From Pseudonocardia parietis (lineage in GTDB: Bacteria > Actinomycetota > Actinomycetes > Mycobacteriales > Pseudonocardiaceae), in NCBI RefSeq assembly GCF_017876315.1, contig NZ_JAGINU010000001.1, forward strand, positions 5,332,001-5,396,000: a DNA stretch of 64,000 nucleotides, in the 5' to 3' direction. Of this stretch, positions 25,387-32,215 are shown one piece after another. A program made the translations under genes and the position numbers. Each line of letters opens with the position of its first letter. Positions within the stretch are counted from its first letter, which is position 1. The notes under the pieces were generated by a model that worked only from the letters and a program-made list of their open reading frames with translations, was not told where the DNA came from and made no database searches.

Positions 25387-26286
25387 ATGACGGTCGTGTC
25401 ACTGCACCGGTACCCGGTCAAGTCCATGCTCGGCGAGTCCGTGGAGCGTTCGGTGGTGACCGGGCGAGGCCTGCTCGGCGATCGGGCACTGGCCGTGTAC
25501 GACGTCGAGTCCGGCACCGTCGCGAGTGCGAAGGTGCCCCGCCTGTGGGCCGGACTGCTGGACTTCTCCGCCCGGTTCGCCGCCGATCCGGAGCCGGGGC
25601 GGTCGCTGCCCGAGGTCGAGGTCCGCTTCCCGGACGGCTCCATGCTGCGCTCCGACGACTCCGGAATGGACACCGCGCTCTCCGCGGCACTGGGCCGGGA
25701 GGTGCGGCTGATCGCCGAGCCGCCGGAGGGCAGCCAGTTCGAGGAGGTGTGGCCGGAGATCGACGGCCTGCCGATCGACCAGCTGGCCCCCGGACAGCTG
25801 ATCGAGGGGACGACGGCGCGGCGCGAGGACTCGGGTGAACCGGTGAGCCGGTTCGACGTCTCCGCGTTCGGCGCGCCGGGGACCTTCTTCGACCTGTCCA
25901 CCCTGCACGTCCTCACCGAGTCCACCCTGGACCGGCTGCGCGAGCTGTCGCCGGGGACCACGTTCGACGTCCGCCGCTACCGGCCGAACATCATGCTGAA
26001 CGGCGCCGACGCCGGCTTCGTCGAGAACGACTGGCCGGGCTCGGACGGGACCATCGGCGGCGTCGGCGTGCGGTACTCGTTCGCCACCATGCGCTGCGTG
26101 ATGACGACACTCGCCCAGAGCGACCTGCCCCGCGACGCCGACATCCTGCGCACCGTCGCGAAGCACAACCGAATCGAGATCCCGCAGGTCGGTGGGGTGT
26201 GGGCGTGCGCAGGGGTGTACGCCGACGTCACCGGCGACGGAGAGATCGCCGTCGGGGACGACTACACGGCACCCACCACGGCCTGA
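25387..26286 (+). CDS. MOSC-domain protein
   Basis: The 299-residue protein has the N-terminal beta-barrel domain (SLHRYPVKSMLGESVERSVVTGRGLLGDR) and a MOSC domain from about 130 with RRYRPNIMLNG and the conserved cysteine in FATMRCVMTTLAQ (about residue 237). MOSC proteins bind the molybdenum cofactor, either to reduce N-hydroxylated compounds (mARC/YcbX type) or in cofactor sulfuration. Domain order and length favour the YcbX/mARC-like group. It is the last intact gene before the repeat-rich stretch. Confidence 0.88.
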   Translation: MTVVSLHRYPVKSMLGESVERSVVTGRGLLGDRALAVYDVESGTVASAKVPRLWAGLLDFSARFAADPEPGRSLPEVEVRFPDGSMLRSDDSGMDTALSAALGREVRLIAEPPEGSQFEEVWPEIDGLPIDQLAPGQLIEGTTARREDSGEPVSRFDVSAFGAPGTFFDLSTLHVLTESTLDRLRELSPGTTFDVRRYRPNIMLNGADAGFVENDWPGSDGTIGGVGVRYSFATMRCVMTTLAQSDLPRDADILRTVAKHNRIEIPQVGGVWACAGVYADVTGDGEIAVGDDYTAPTTA

Positions 26287-26345
26287 TCGCCCACCCACAC
26301 TGGTCGCCCGGGTCGCGCACCCCGGACCGGACGCGCGAGGGCACC

Positions 26346-26399
26346 CTCGAGGCACCTGCGCCACTCGAGGCACCCGCGCCACTCGAGGCACCTGCCGCC
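26346..26399. repeat. Tandem repeat, 18 bp x 3
   Basis: CTCGAGGCACCTGCGCCA is repeated three times with one or two changes per unit, about 60 bp after the MOSC gene. No gene is associated. Confidence 0.85.
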
Positions 26400-26439
26400 A
26401 CGAGCGTGCCCTCCCGGGCGCCGACCCGGGCCGTCGAAC

Positions 26440-26694
26440 GCCGGTCCGATCATCGAGCAGGACGTCATCCGGGTCGGCCACGGCGACACCACCGCCGACA
26501 TGGTGCGGCTCCAGTACGCCGGCGTGCCCGCCCGCATCGTTCTGCCGCGCCGGCTGATGCTGGTCGCGACGCCGGTAGCGGCGACCGTGGAGATCGTCGT
26601 GCGGCGGGCCGGGACATCGAGCGCCTGGCCCTGGCGCTCGCTGACCCGCCTGGCCCTGGCGCTCGCTGACCCGCCTGGTCCTAGCGCTCGCTGA
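26440..26694 (+). pseudogene. Remnant of a protein gene, family unknown
   Basis: From 26440 one frame reads AGPIIEQDVIRVGHGDTTAD, then MVRLQYAGVPARIVLPRR and LMLVATPVAATVEIVVRRAG. Nearly every codon ends in G or C and the amphipathic pattern is protein-like, in contrast with the other frames. There is no start codon with a ribosome site; the frame enters a 25-bp tandem repeat at 26624 and stops at 26694. It looks like an interior fragment of a decayed gene. I cannot name the family. Confidence 0.35.
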
Positions 26695-26698
26695 CCCG
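26624..26698. repeat. Tandem repeat, 25 bp x 3
   Basis: Three 25-bp units built on CCTGGCCCTGGCGCTCGCTG run from 26624 to 26698; the first two are identical and the third has two changes. The array cuts into the end of the gene remnant. Confidence 0.88.
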
Positions 26699-26864
26699 CC
26701 TGACCCAGCCGCTGCTCGACCACCTGCGCGCCTCGGCCGCGCGGATGCGGCCCGCGGCTGAGCCGGCACGCCGAGAACCGGGTACTGATCAAGGGCGACC
26801 GGACCGTCGTCCTCCGACAGCCCGGTCCGCCGCCGCGCCCCACCGCTACTCCCCGCGTCTCTCC

Positions 26865-26926
26865 CGCCGAGATGCAGCTCAGCGGGGCGTGGAGATCGAC
26901 AATTCCCGCTGAGCCGCATCTCGGCG
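26865..26926. repeat. Palindrome family B, copy 1
   Basis: A 22-bp left arm starting CGCCGAGATGCAGCTCAG and a right arm ending GCATCTCGGCG pair with a single mismatch around an 18-nt centre. A related copy lies at 26983-27050. Confidence 0.85.
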
Positions 26927-26982
26927 CGAATCGTCCGGGGTCGGGGTCGCGCTCGCCGATGCCCCGCACGTAGGCGGTCCGC

Positions 26983-27050
26983 ACTCGCCGAGATGCAGTT
27001 CAGTGCACGAGAGAGGTCAACAAGTCGCCCTCGGCTGCATCTCGGCGAGT
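26983..27050. repeat. Palindrome family B, copy 2
   Basis: ACTCGCCGAGATGCAG and its exact complement form a 16-bp stem around a 36-nt centre. The arm shares CGCCGAGATGCAG with copy 1, and the centre resembles the inner part of copy 1. Confidence 0.85.
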
Positions 27051-27060
27051 GGAGTCGCCA

Positions 27061-27123
27061 TGATCACCGGTTGTGGAGTGTGACGTACGCGTGCCGTACG
27101 CAGCACTCCACAACCGGCGATCA
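27061..27123. repeat. Dispersed palindrome family A, copy 2
   Basis: TGATCACCGGTTGTGGAGTG and the right arm ending CCGGCGATCA pair over 20 bp with one mismatch around a 23-nt centre. It follows directly on the second family B palindrome. Confidence 0.88.
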
Positions 27124-27417
27124 CCGAGCAGCCGGCGCGCGCCGACCGCGGCGGAGAGCCACTCGCGCGGCGCGCATGAGCGGGCGGCCGGCTTCGCGCA
27201 CATCGCGGCGGCCCGGGCCCTCCACGCCGGCCGCAGCAGCCCGCGGCGAGCCCTGCTCCGCGCCGCAGCCCGAGGCTCCGCGCCGCGGCGCAAGGCTCCG
27301 CGCCGCAGCCGGTGCCGAGCCTGCTCCGCGCCGAGCCCGCTCCGCGCACAGCCCGCGCCGCGCACAACCCGCGCCCCGCACAGCCTGCGCCGCGCACAAC
27401 CCGCGCGAGCCACCGGT
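27124..27417. other. Low-complexity gene-free stretch before the CoA-transferase operon
   Basis: About 290 bp of degenerate GC-rich repeats such as GCTCCGCGCCG and CGCGCACAACCCGCG, the latter recurring every 15-30 bp near 27350-27405. All frames are open only because the repeats lack stops; codon bias and composition do not look coding. I see no gene here. Confidence 0.6.
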
Positions 27418-27464
27418 GTTCGCAGAGCGAACGCTTGTACGTTTCTCGAACACTGCGGTACAGT
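27418..27464 (+). promoter_or_regulatory. Promoter and IclR-type operator of the CoA-transferase operon
   Basis: A clear promoter, TTGTAC at 27435-27440, an 18-bp spacer and TACAGT at 27459-27464. Just upstream GTTCGCAGAGCGAAC (27418-27432) is a perfect inverted repeat of the form GTTCG-N5-CGAAC, close to the PcaR box GTTCGATAATCGCAC known from Pseudomonas. A partial second copy, GTTTCTCGAAC, lies in the spacer at 27441-27451. The IclR regulator at 22.6 kb is the natural candidate to bind here. Confidence 0.6.
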
Positions 27465-27488
27465 GCGGGTCGACGGAGGTGCGTGTTG

Positions 27489-28232
27489 ATGGACAAGGTG
27501 GTGGCATCCGCCGCGGAGGCGGTCGCCGATATCGGTGACGGTGCGTCGCTGGCGGTCGGTGGGTTCGGGATGTCCGGGGTGCCGACGGTGTTGATCGCGG
27601 CGGTGCTCGAGCAGGGCGCGACCGGCCTGGAGACGATCTCGAACAACCTGGGTGTGGACGGGTTCGGGCTGGGCACGTTGTTGGCGGCGGGGCGGATCCG
27701 GCGCACGATCGGCTCCTATGTCGGCAACAACAAGGAGTTCGCCCGCCAGTACCTGGCCGGGGAGATCGAGTTGGAGCTGACCCCGCAGGGCACCCTGGCC
27801 GAGCGGTTGCGGGCCGGGGGTGCGGGGATCGCGGCGTTCTACACCCCGGCCGGGGTCGGGACGCTGGTCGCCGAGGGCGGGCTGCCGTGGCGCCATCACC
27901 CGGACGGGTCGGTGGCGGTGGCGTCCCCGGCCAAGGAGGTCCGCGAGTTCGCCGGCGCCTCGTATGTGCTCGAGCAGGCACTGGTGCCCGACTTCGGGCT
28001 GGTGCACGCCTGGAAGGGCGACCGGCACGGCAACCTCGTCTACCGGCGCTCGGCCCGCAACTTCAACCCCGATGCCGCCGCGGCCGGGACGGTCACGATC
28101 GCGCAGGTCGAGCACCTGGTCGAGCCCGGTGAGATCGACCCGGACCACGTACACACCCCCGGTATCCACGTCGAACGCGTGGTGCACGTGCCCGAGGTGG
28201 ACAAGCCGGTCGAGTTCAGGACGGTGCGCTGA
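27489..28232 (+). CDS. 3-oxoacid/3-oxoadipate CoA-transferase, subunit A
   Basis: The 247-residue alpha subunit has the family I CoA-transferase pattern: VGGFGMSGVPTVLI near 22-35, ISNNLGVDGFGLGTLL, GSYVGNNKEFARQYLAGEIELELTPQGTLAERLRAGGAGI and AFYTPAGVGT. With the next gene it moves CoA from succinyl-CoA to a 3-keto acid. Both 3-oxoadipate (PcaI) and acetoacetate (ScoA) are possible substrates; the PcaR-like operator favours 3-oxoadipate. ATG 27489 is 9 nt after GGAGG; in-frame TTG 27486 and GTG 27483 are less well placed. Confidence 0.88.
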   Translation: MDKVVASAAEAVADIGDGASLAVGGFGMSGVPTVLIAAVLEQGATGLETISNNLGVDGFGLGTLLAAGRIRRTIGSYVGNNKEFARQYLAGEIELELTPQGTLAERLRAGGAGIAAFYTPAGVGTLVAEGGLPWRHHPDGSVAVASPAKEVREFAGASYVLEQALVPDFGLVHAWKGDRHGNLVYRRSARNFNPDAAAAGTVTIAQVEHLVEPGEIDPDHVHTPGIHVERVVHVPEVDKPVEFRTVR

Positions 28233-28237
28233 CAATC

Positions 28238-28864
28238 ATGGCTCTCACACGTGAACAGATGGCCGCCCGGGTCGCCGACGAGCTGCCCGACGGTTCCTAT
28301 GTCAACCTCGGGATCGGGATGCCGACCCTGGTACCCGGCTACATCCCGGCCGGGCGCACGGTGGTGCTGCACTCGGAGAACGGCATCCTCGGAGTCGGCC
28401 CCTACCCGGGCGACGACGAGGTCGACCCCGACCTGATCAACGCCGGGAAGGAGACCGTCACGGTCAACGACGGCGCCGCCTACTTCGGGTCCTCGGACTC
28501 GTTCGGCCAGATCCGGGCGGGCAAGCTCGACGTCGCGGTACTGGGCGGGATGGAGGTCGCCGCGAACGGCGACCTGGCGAACTGGGCCGTCCCCGGCAAA
28601 ATGATCAAGGGGATGGGTGGGGCGATGGACCTGGTACACGGTGCCAAGCGGGTCATCGTGATGATGGATCATGTGGCCAGGGACGGCTCGGCGAAGATCG
28701 TCGAACGCTGCTCCCTGCCGATCACCGGTCTGGGTTGCGTGACCCGGATCGTGACGGACCTGGCCGTGATCGACGTGACCGGGGACGGCCTCGTACTGGT
28801 CGAGACCGCCCCCGGCGTCACCCCGGACGAGGTCCGCGAGAAGACCGGCACCGCACTACGTTGA
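28238..28864 (+). CDS. 3-oxoacid/3-oxoadipate CoA-transferase, subunit B
   Basis: The 208-residue beta subunit begins 5 bp after subunit A. VNLGIGMPTLVPGYIP precedes LHSENGILGVG, whose Glu (about residue 47) forms the covalent CoA thioester. GGMEVAANGDLANWAVPGKMIKGMGGAMDLV is the usual second signature. Length is typical of PcaJ/ScoB. The two subunits form an alpha2-beta2 enzyme in the cytosol. Confidence 0.9.
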   Translation: MALTREQMAARVADELPDGSYVNLGIGMPTLVPGYIPAGRTVVLHSENGILGVGPYPGDDEVDPDLINAGKETVTVNDGAAYFGSSDSFGQIRAGKLDVAVLGGMEVAANGDLANWAVPGKMIKGMGGAMDLVHGAKRVIVMMDHVARDGSAKIVERCSLPITGLGCVTRIVTDLAVIDVTGDGLVLVETAPGVTPDEVREKTGTALR

Positions 28865-28909
28865 TGCACTCCTGAGTGGGTGGCCACGACCGGGGCCGTG
28901 ACCACCTAC

Positions 28910-30115
28910 TCACGTGTGGCTACGCCGCACGGGCATGCTCGTCAGGCCGCGGATCAGCGTCGACTCCCGGTAGGTCAGCTCCGCGGGGTCGACAGCGAGC
29001 TCCAGGTCCGGGCGCTGCTCGATGAGCTTGCCGATCGCGACCCGGCCCTCGGTGCGGGCGAGCTGCGCGCCCAGGCAGAAGTGGATGCCGTGGCCGAAGA
29101 ACACCCCGCTCGAGGCGTCGCGGGTGATGTCCAGCTCGTCCGGCCGCTCGGCCCACTCCGGGTCCCGGTTCGCGGCGGCCAGGCCCAGCATCACGGTGGC
29201 CCCGGCAGGGATGGTCACCCCGGAGTAGGTCACCTCCTCGGTGGCGAACCGCAGCGGCGTGTTCGACACCGGCGACTCGTAGCGCAGGAACTCCTCGACC
29301 GCCGAGTTGAGCAGCGACGGGTCGTCCTGCAGCAGCGTCCGCTGCTCGGGGTGGGTCAGCAGGGCGAGCACGCCGTTGCCGATGAGGTTGACCGTCGTCT
29401 CGTGCCCGGCGATGAGCAGCAGCATCGCCATCGCGACCAGCTCCTCGCCGGACAGCCGGTCGCCGTCCTCGTCGCTGACCGCGAGCAGCGACGACAGGAG
29501 CGCGTCGTCGGGCTCGGTGCGCTTGCGCTCGAGGAGCTCGCTCAGGTAGCCGTGCAGGCTCCCCATCGCGGCGAACTTCTCCTCCCCCGGCGAGTCGTCG
29601 ACCATCACCGACGACCACGCGGAGAACTGGTCCCGATCCTCCGCCGGCACCCCGAGAAGCTCGCAGATCACCAGCACCGGGACCAGGAACGCGTACTCGC
29701 GCATGAGGTCCACCGGCCGGTCGTCGGGCAGCTGGTCGAGCAGCTCCTGGGTGATCTCCTCGACCCGCGGCTGCAGCTCGTTCATCCGGCGGACCGTGAA
29801 CGACCGGCTCACCAGCTTCCGCAGCCGGGTGTGGTCCGGCGGGTCCATCAGGAGCATCATCGGCGTCGGCGCGGCCGCGTGCTCGCCGCGCTTCTCCTCG
29901 GGCAGCGTGTAACGCCAGTCCTTGCTCAGCCGCGGATCGACGAACGCCTCGCGGACGTCGGAGTAGCGGGTGAGCAGCCACGCCGGGCCGTCGGGCAGTG
30001 CGAGCTCGCGCACCGGATCCTCGGCGCGCAGCGCGGCGTATGCGGGATGGGGGTCCGTCCAGAACGCGCCCGAGAACAGTTCGTGCTGCTCGGTGCCGGT
30101 GGTGGTCAGCGCCAT
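28910..30115 (-). CDS. Cytochrome P450
   Basis: The 401-residue soluble P450 has the oxygen-binding I-helix motif AGHETT near 234, the ExxR salt bridge in VEEFLRYESPV and the haem-binding loop FGHGIHFCLGAQLAR with the thiolate Cys near 350. The form is like the bacterial CYP105/CYP107 class that receives electrons from a ferredoxin. No ferredoxin or biosynthetic cluster adjoins, so the substrate is unknown. A strong palindrome between its start and the next gene suggests control by a TetR-like repressor. Confidence 0.92.
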   Translation of the reverse strand: MALTTTGTEQHELFSGAFWTDPHPAYAALRAEDPVRELALPDGPAWLLTRYSDVREAFVDPRLSKDWRYTLPEEKRGEHAAAPTPMMLLMDPPDHTRLRKLVSRSFTVRRMNELQPRVEEITQELLDQLPDDRPVDLMREYAFLVPVLVICELLGVPAEDRDQFSAWSSVMVDDSPGEEKFAAMGSLHGYLSELLERKRTEPDDALLSSLLAVSDEDGDRLSGEELVAMAMLLLIAGHETTVNLIGNGVLALLTHPEQRTLLQDDPSLLNSAVEEFLRYESPVSNTPLRFATEEVTYSGVTIPAGATVMLGLAAANRDPEWAERPDELDITRDASSGVFFGHGIHFCLGAQLARTEGRVAIGKLIEQRPDLELAVDPAELTYRESTLIRGLTSMPVRRSHT

Positions 30116-30137
30116 ACCCTCATGGTGCCAGCCCGAC

Positions 30138-30153
30138 GTAAGCGCGCGCTTAC
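30138..30153. promoter_or_regulatory. Palindromic operator candidate upstream of the P450
   Basis: GTAAGCGCGCGCTTAC is a perfect 16-bp palindrome 22 bp upstream of the P450 start codon and 1 bp from the stop codon of the flavoprotein gene. Size and symmetry fit a TetR-family repressor site. No TetR gene adjoins; the nearest is at 61.7 kb. Confidence 0.55.
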
Positions 30154-30154
30154 A

Positions 30155-31291
30155 TCAGTCCAGCCGTGTGGCCGAGCACACTCCCGGAGCCAGTGCGACG
30201 TCGTCGGGGGCCGGCCGTCCGAGGATCACCGACGCGGCCAGCGCAGCCAGCGCCGGCGCGGACTCGATACCCGATCCGCCCTGTCCGGCGACGAAGTGGA
30301 ACCCGGGATGGCCCGCCCGCTCCCCCAGGACCGGAGCGCGGTCCGCGGCGAACGTCCGCAGGCCCGCCCACGCGGTACGCACCGAGCGCAGCCCGAGCGT
30401 CGTCGCCTCGCCGACCCGGTCCAGGGCGAGCGCGACGTCGAGCTCATCGGGGCGGGCGTCGCCGGGAGCCTGCGGGGTCTCGTCGGCCGGGGACACCAGG
30501 ACCGTGTCCGCCTCCGGTTTGAGGTACCAGCGCTCGGCCGCGTCGGCGATCAGCGGCAGCGGGGCGCCGGCGGGAGTCAGGACGGACGGGTCCGGCACCG
30601 GGCAGGCGGCGATCGTCCGCCGGTACGGGGTCAGCCCCGCTCCGGGGACGCCCGCGAGGGCCGCGACCTCGTCGGCCCACGCCCCGGCCGCGTCGACGAC
30701 GGCGCCCGCGCGGACGACGTGCCCGGCCGCCGTCCGGACGACCCAGCCGGCACCGTCACGGACCAGCTCCGCCACCCGCGCCCCGCGGAGCACGGTTCCG
30801 CCGCGGGCCCGCAGGCCGCGGCGGTAGCCGTCGTGCAGGGCGGTGGCGTCGACGTCGGCGGCACCGGCGGTCCAGGCGGCGGCGTGCGGCGTGCGGCGCA
30901 GGACGGGTGCGCGGCGCTGTGCCTCGGCCGGATCCAGCGCGACGGGTGCGCCCGGCTCACCGCGCTGCTCGGCCAGCATGGCCGCGAGCCCGGCTGCACC
31001 CTCGTCGTCGACACCGATGTGCAGGACCGGGCGCGGGGAGAGCAGCGGCGGAGTGCCGAGCTCGCGCTCCAGGCGGGCGAACCGCGGACCGGAGGCGTCG
31101 ATCAGTGCCCGGAACGGGCCCGCCCCGTGCCCGGGGATGTAGGTCGCCGCGGACCGCGCGGTGGAGTGCACCGGCATGTCGGCCTCCGCCTCGAGCAGCA
31201 CGACGCCGGTATGCGCGGCCAGCTCGTACGCCACCGAGACGCCGGCGATCCCGCCGCCGACGACCACCAGGTCCGTCACGTGCTCGTCCAT
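30155..31291 (-). CDS. FAD-dependent oxidoreductase, DAO/glycine-oxidase-like
   Basis: The 378-residue flavoprotein starts with an FAD Rossmann motif, LVVVGGGIAGVSVAYELA, followed by VVLLEAEADMPVHSTARSAA. WYLKPEADTVLVSPADET near 260 and the C-terminal HFVAGQGGSGIESAPALA are the signatures of the DadA/ThiO/sarcosine-oxidase group, which oxidise amino acids or N-methylated amines to imines with release of peroxide. The substrate is not evident. It lies 39 bp upstream of the P450 on the same strand; the operator-like palindrome is in that gap. Confidence 0.85.
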   Translation of the reverse strand: MDEHVTDLVVVGGGIAGVSVAYELAAHTGVVLLEAEADMPVHSTARSAATYIPGHGAGPFRALIDASGPRFARLERELGTPPLLSPRPVLHIGVDDEGAAGLAAMLAEQRGEPGAPVALDPAEAQRRAPVLRRTPHAAAWTAGAADVDATALHDGYRRGLRARGGTVLRGARVAELVRDGAGWVVRTAAGHVVRAGAVVDAAGAWADEVAALAGVPGAGLTPYRRTIAACPVPDPSVLTPAGAPLPLIADAAERWYLKPEADTVLVSPADETPQAPGDARPDELDVALALDRVGEATTLGLRSVRTAWAGLRTFAADRAPVLGERAGHPGFHFVAGQGGSGIESAPALAALAASVILGRPAPDDVALAPGVCSATRLD

Positions 31292-31344
31292 CGCCTCCGA
31301 CCGTAGTCGCGGAAAACCGGTGGCGGCCGGTGCCGGGCGTTCCC

Positions 31345-31378
31345 TATCGTCGTCGCCATGCTGATCCGGTTCCTCTGA
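31345..31378 (+). promoter_or_regulatory. Leaderless promoter and six-codon ORF before the GEGPAPL-repeat gene
   Basis: TATCGT at 31345-31350 is followed by 7 nt and an ATG at 31358. The frame reads MLIRFL and stops at 31376-31378. A 176-nt leader follows before the gene at 31555. The layout (leaderless micro-ORF, long leader, gene) suggests translation-dependent control, but no attenuator hairpin was identified. Confidence 0.4.
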
Positions 31379-31554
31379 GCGACCCGCGGAGCGTTCTCCG
31401 CGTCCCTCGCCGCCGGCCCGTGACGTCGTCCACCGGGCCCGGAACCGATCCTGCGCACTCGTCGCGCGCCTGCTTCCGGAGCACGTCACCGGCCCCTCGC
31501 GTCTTCATCCACCCGCACCCGTCACGGGTGCGTCCGCCCACGCAGGAGGCCCGT

Positions 31555-31992
31555 ATGCGAACCACCCGATCCCGCTCCACCGACCCGGCGAACACCACTT
31601 CACCCGTGCCCGGCCCGCTCGGTTCCCCGCTCGTCGGGGAGGGTCCGGCACCGCTCGACCTCCGGAGCAACGGAGAAGGCCCGGCACCGCTCGGCGCGCT
31701 GAGCACCGGAGAGAGTCCGGCACCGCTCCGGGGCGCCGGGGAGGGTCCGGCACCACTCGACGGCGTCGGCGACGGCTCGGCGGCGCACGGCTCGGCGGCG
31801 CACGGCTCGCCTGCCACCGAGGACGGTGCGGCGCCTGTTCGCCCGGCGAACCGTGCCGAGCGTCGGGCCGCCCGGCGCGGTCGCGCCTCGGAGTCGGCCG
31901 GCGGCCCGGCCGTCCCGCGCAACGCCGGTCCGGCGCCGCACGCGAAACCCGTGCACGTCCGCACGGACTTCGCGGCGCGTCGCAGCGGCTGA
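31555..31992 (+). CDS. Small basic-tailed protein with GEGPAPL repeats
   Basis: The 145-residue protein is set by AGGAGG-like CAGGAGG 6 nt before ATG 31555. Residues 25-80 contain four copies of a G-E-G/S-P-A-P-L motif at 12-15 residue spacing, then HGSAAHGS. The C-terminus is basic: RPANRAERRAARRG and HVRTDFAARRSG. No domain, signal peptide or membrane segment is recognisable. The tail looks more conserved in type than the repeats, and may bind nucleic acid; that is a guess. The transcript ends at the hairpin at 31997. Confidence 0.6.
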   Translation: MRTTRSRSTDPANTTSPVPGPLGSPLVGEGPAPLDLRSNGEGPAPLGALSTGESPAPLRGAGEGPAPLDGVGDGSAAHGSAAHGSPATEDGAAPVRPANRAERRAARRGRASESAGGPAVPRNAGPAPHAKPVHVRTDFAARRSG

Positions 31993-31996
31993 GCCA

Positions 31997-32039
31997 CCGG
32001 GGGCCGTGTCCGTGTCCGACGAACGGGCACGGTCCCCGG
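31997..32039 (+). terminator. Terminator after the GEGPAPL-repeat gene
   Basis: CCGGGGGCCGTG (31997-32008) and CACGGTCCCCGG (32028-32039) pair over 12 bp with one G-T mismatch around a 19-nt loop, starting 4 bp after the stop codon. A second 9-bp hairpin, GCGCACCGG/CCGGTGCGC, lies at 32092-32115. Confidence 0.65.
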
Positions 32040-32215
32040 CCGCCATGGGCTGCCCGATCGAGGAGCGGACGTCGCACACCGCCGGGGGATCGCGCACCGG
32101 GTGCAGCCGGTGCGCGGTCCTCTGTCGAGGTGCGAGGTTCCCGGGGCTGCGCGCGGGGCGTGATCACACCCGGGACCGCTCCCGGGCCGGGTGGGCTCGT
32201 GCGACGCTGGACGGC

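Noticed and set aside
26262..26984. Minus-strand open frame across the repeat-rich gap
   Set aside because: It crosses both tandem arrays and a palindrome; its composition follows the repeats, not codon bias.
27124..27417. Extension of a protein upstream of the CoA-transferase subunit A start
   Set aside because: The frame stays open through repeats, but the promoter, operator and GGAGG site set the start at 27489.
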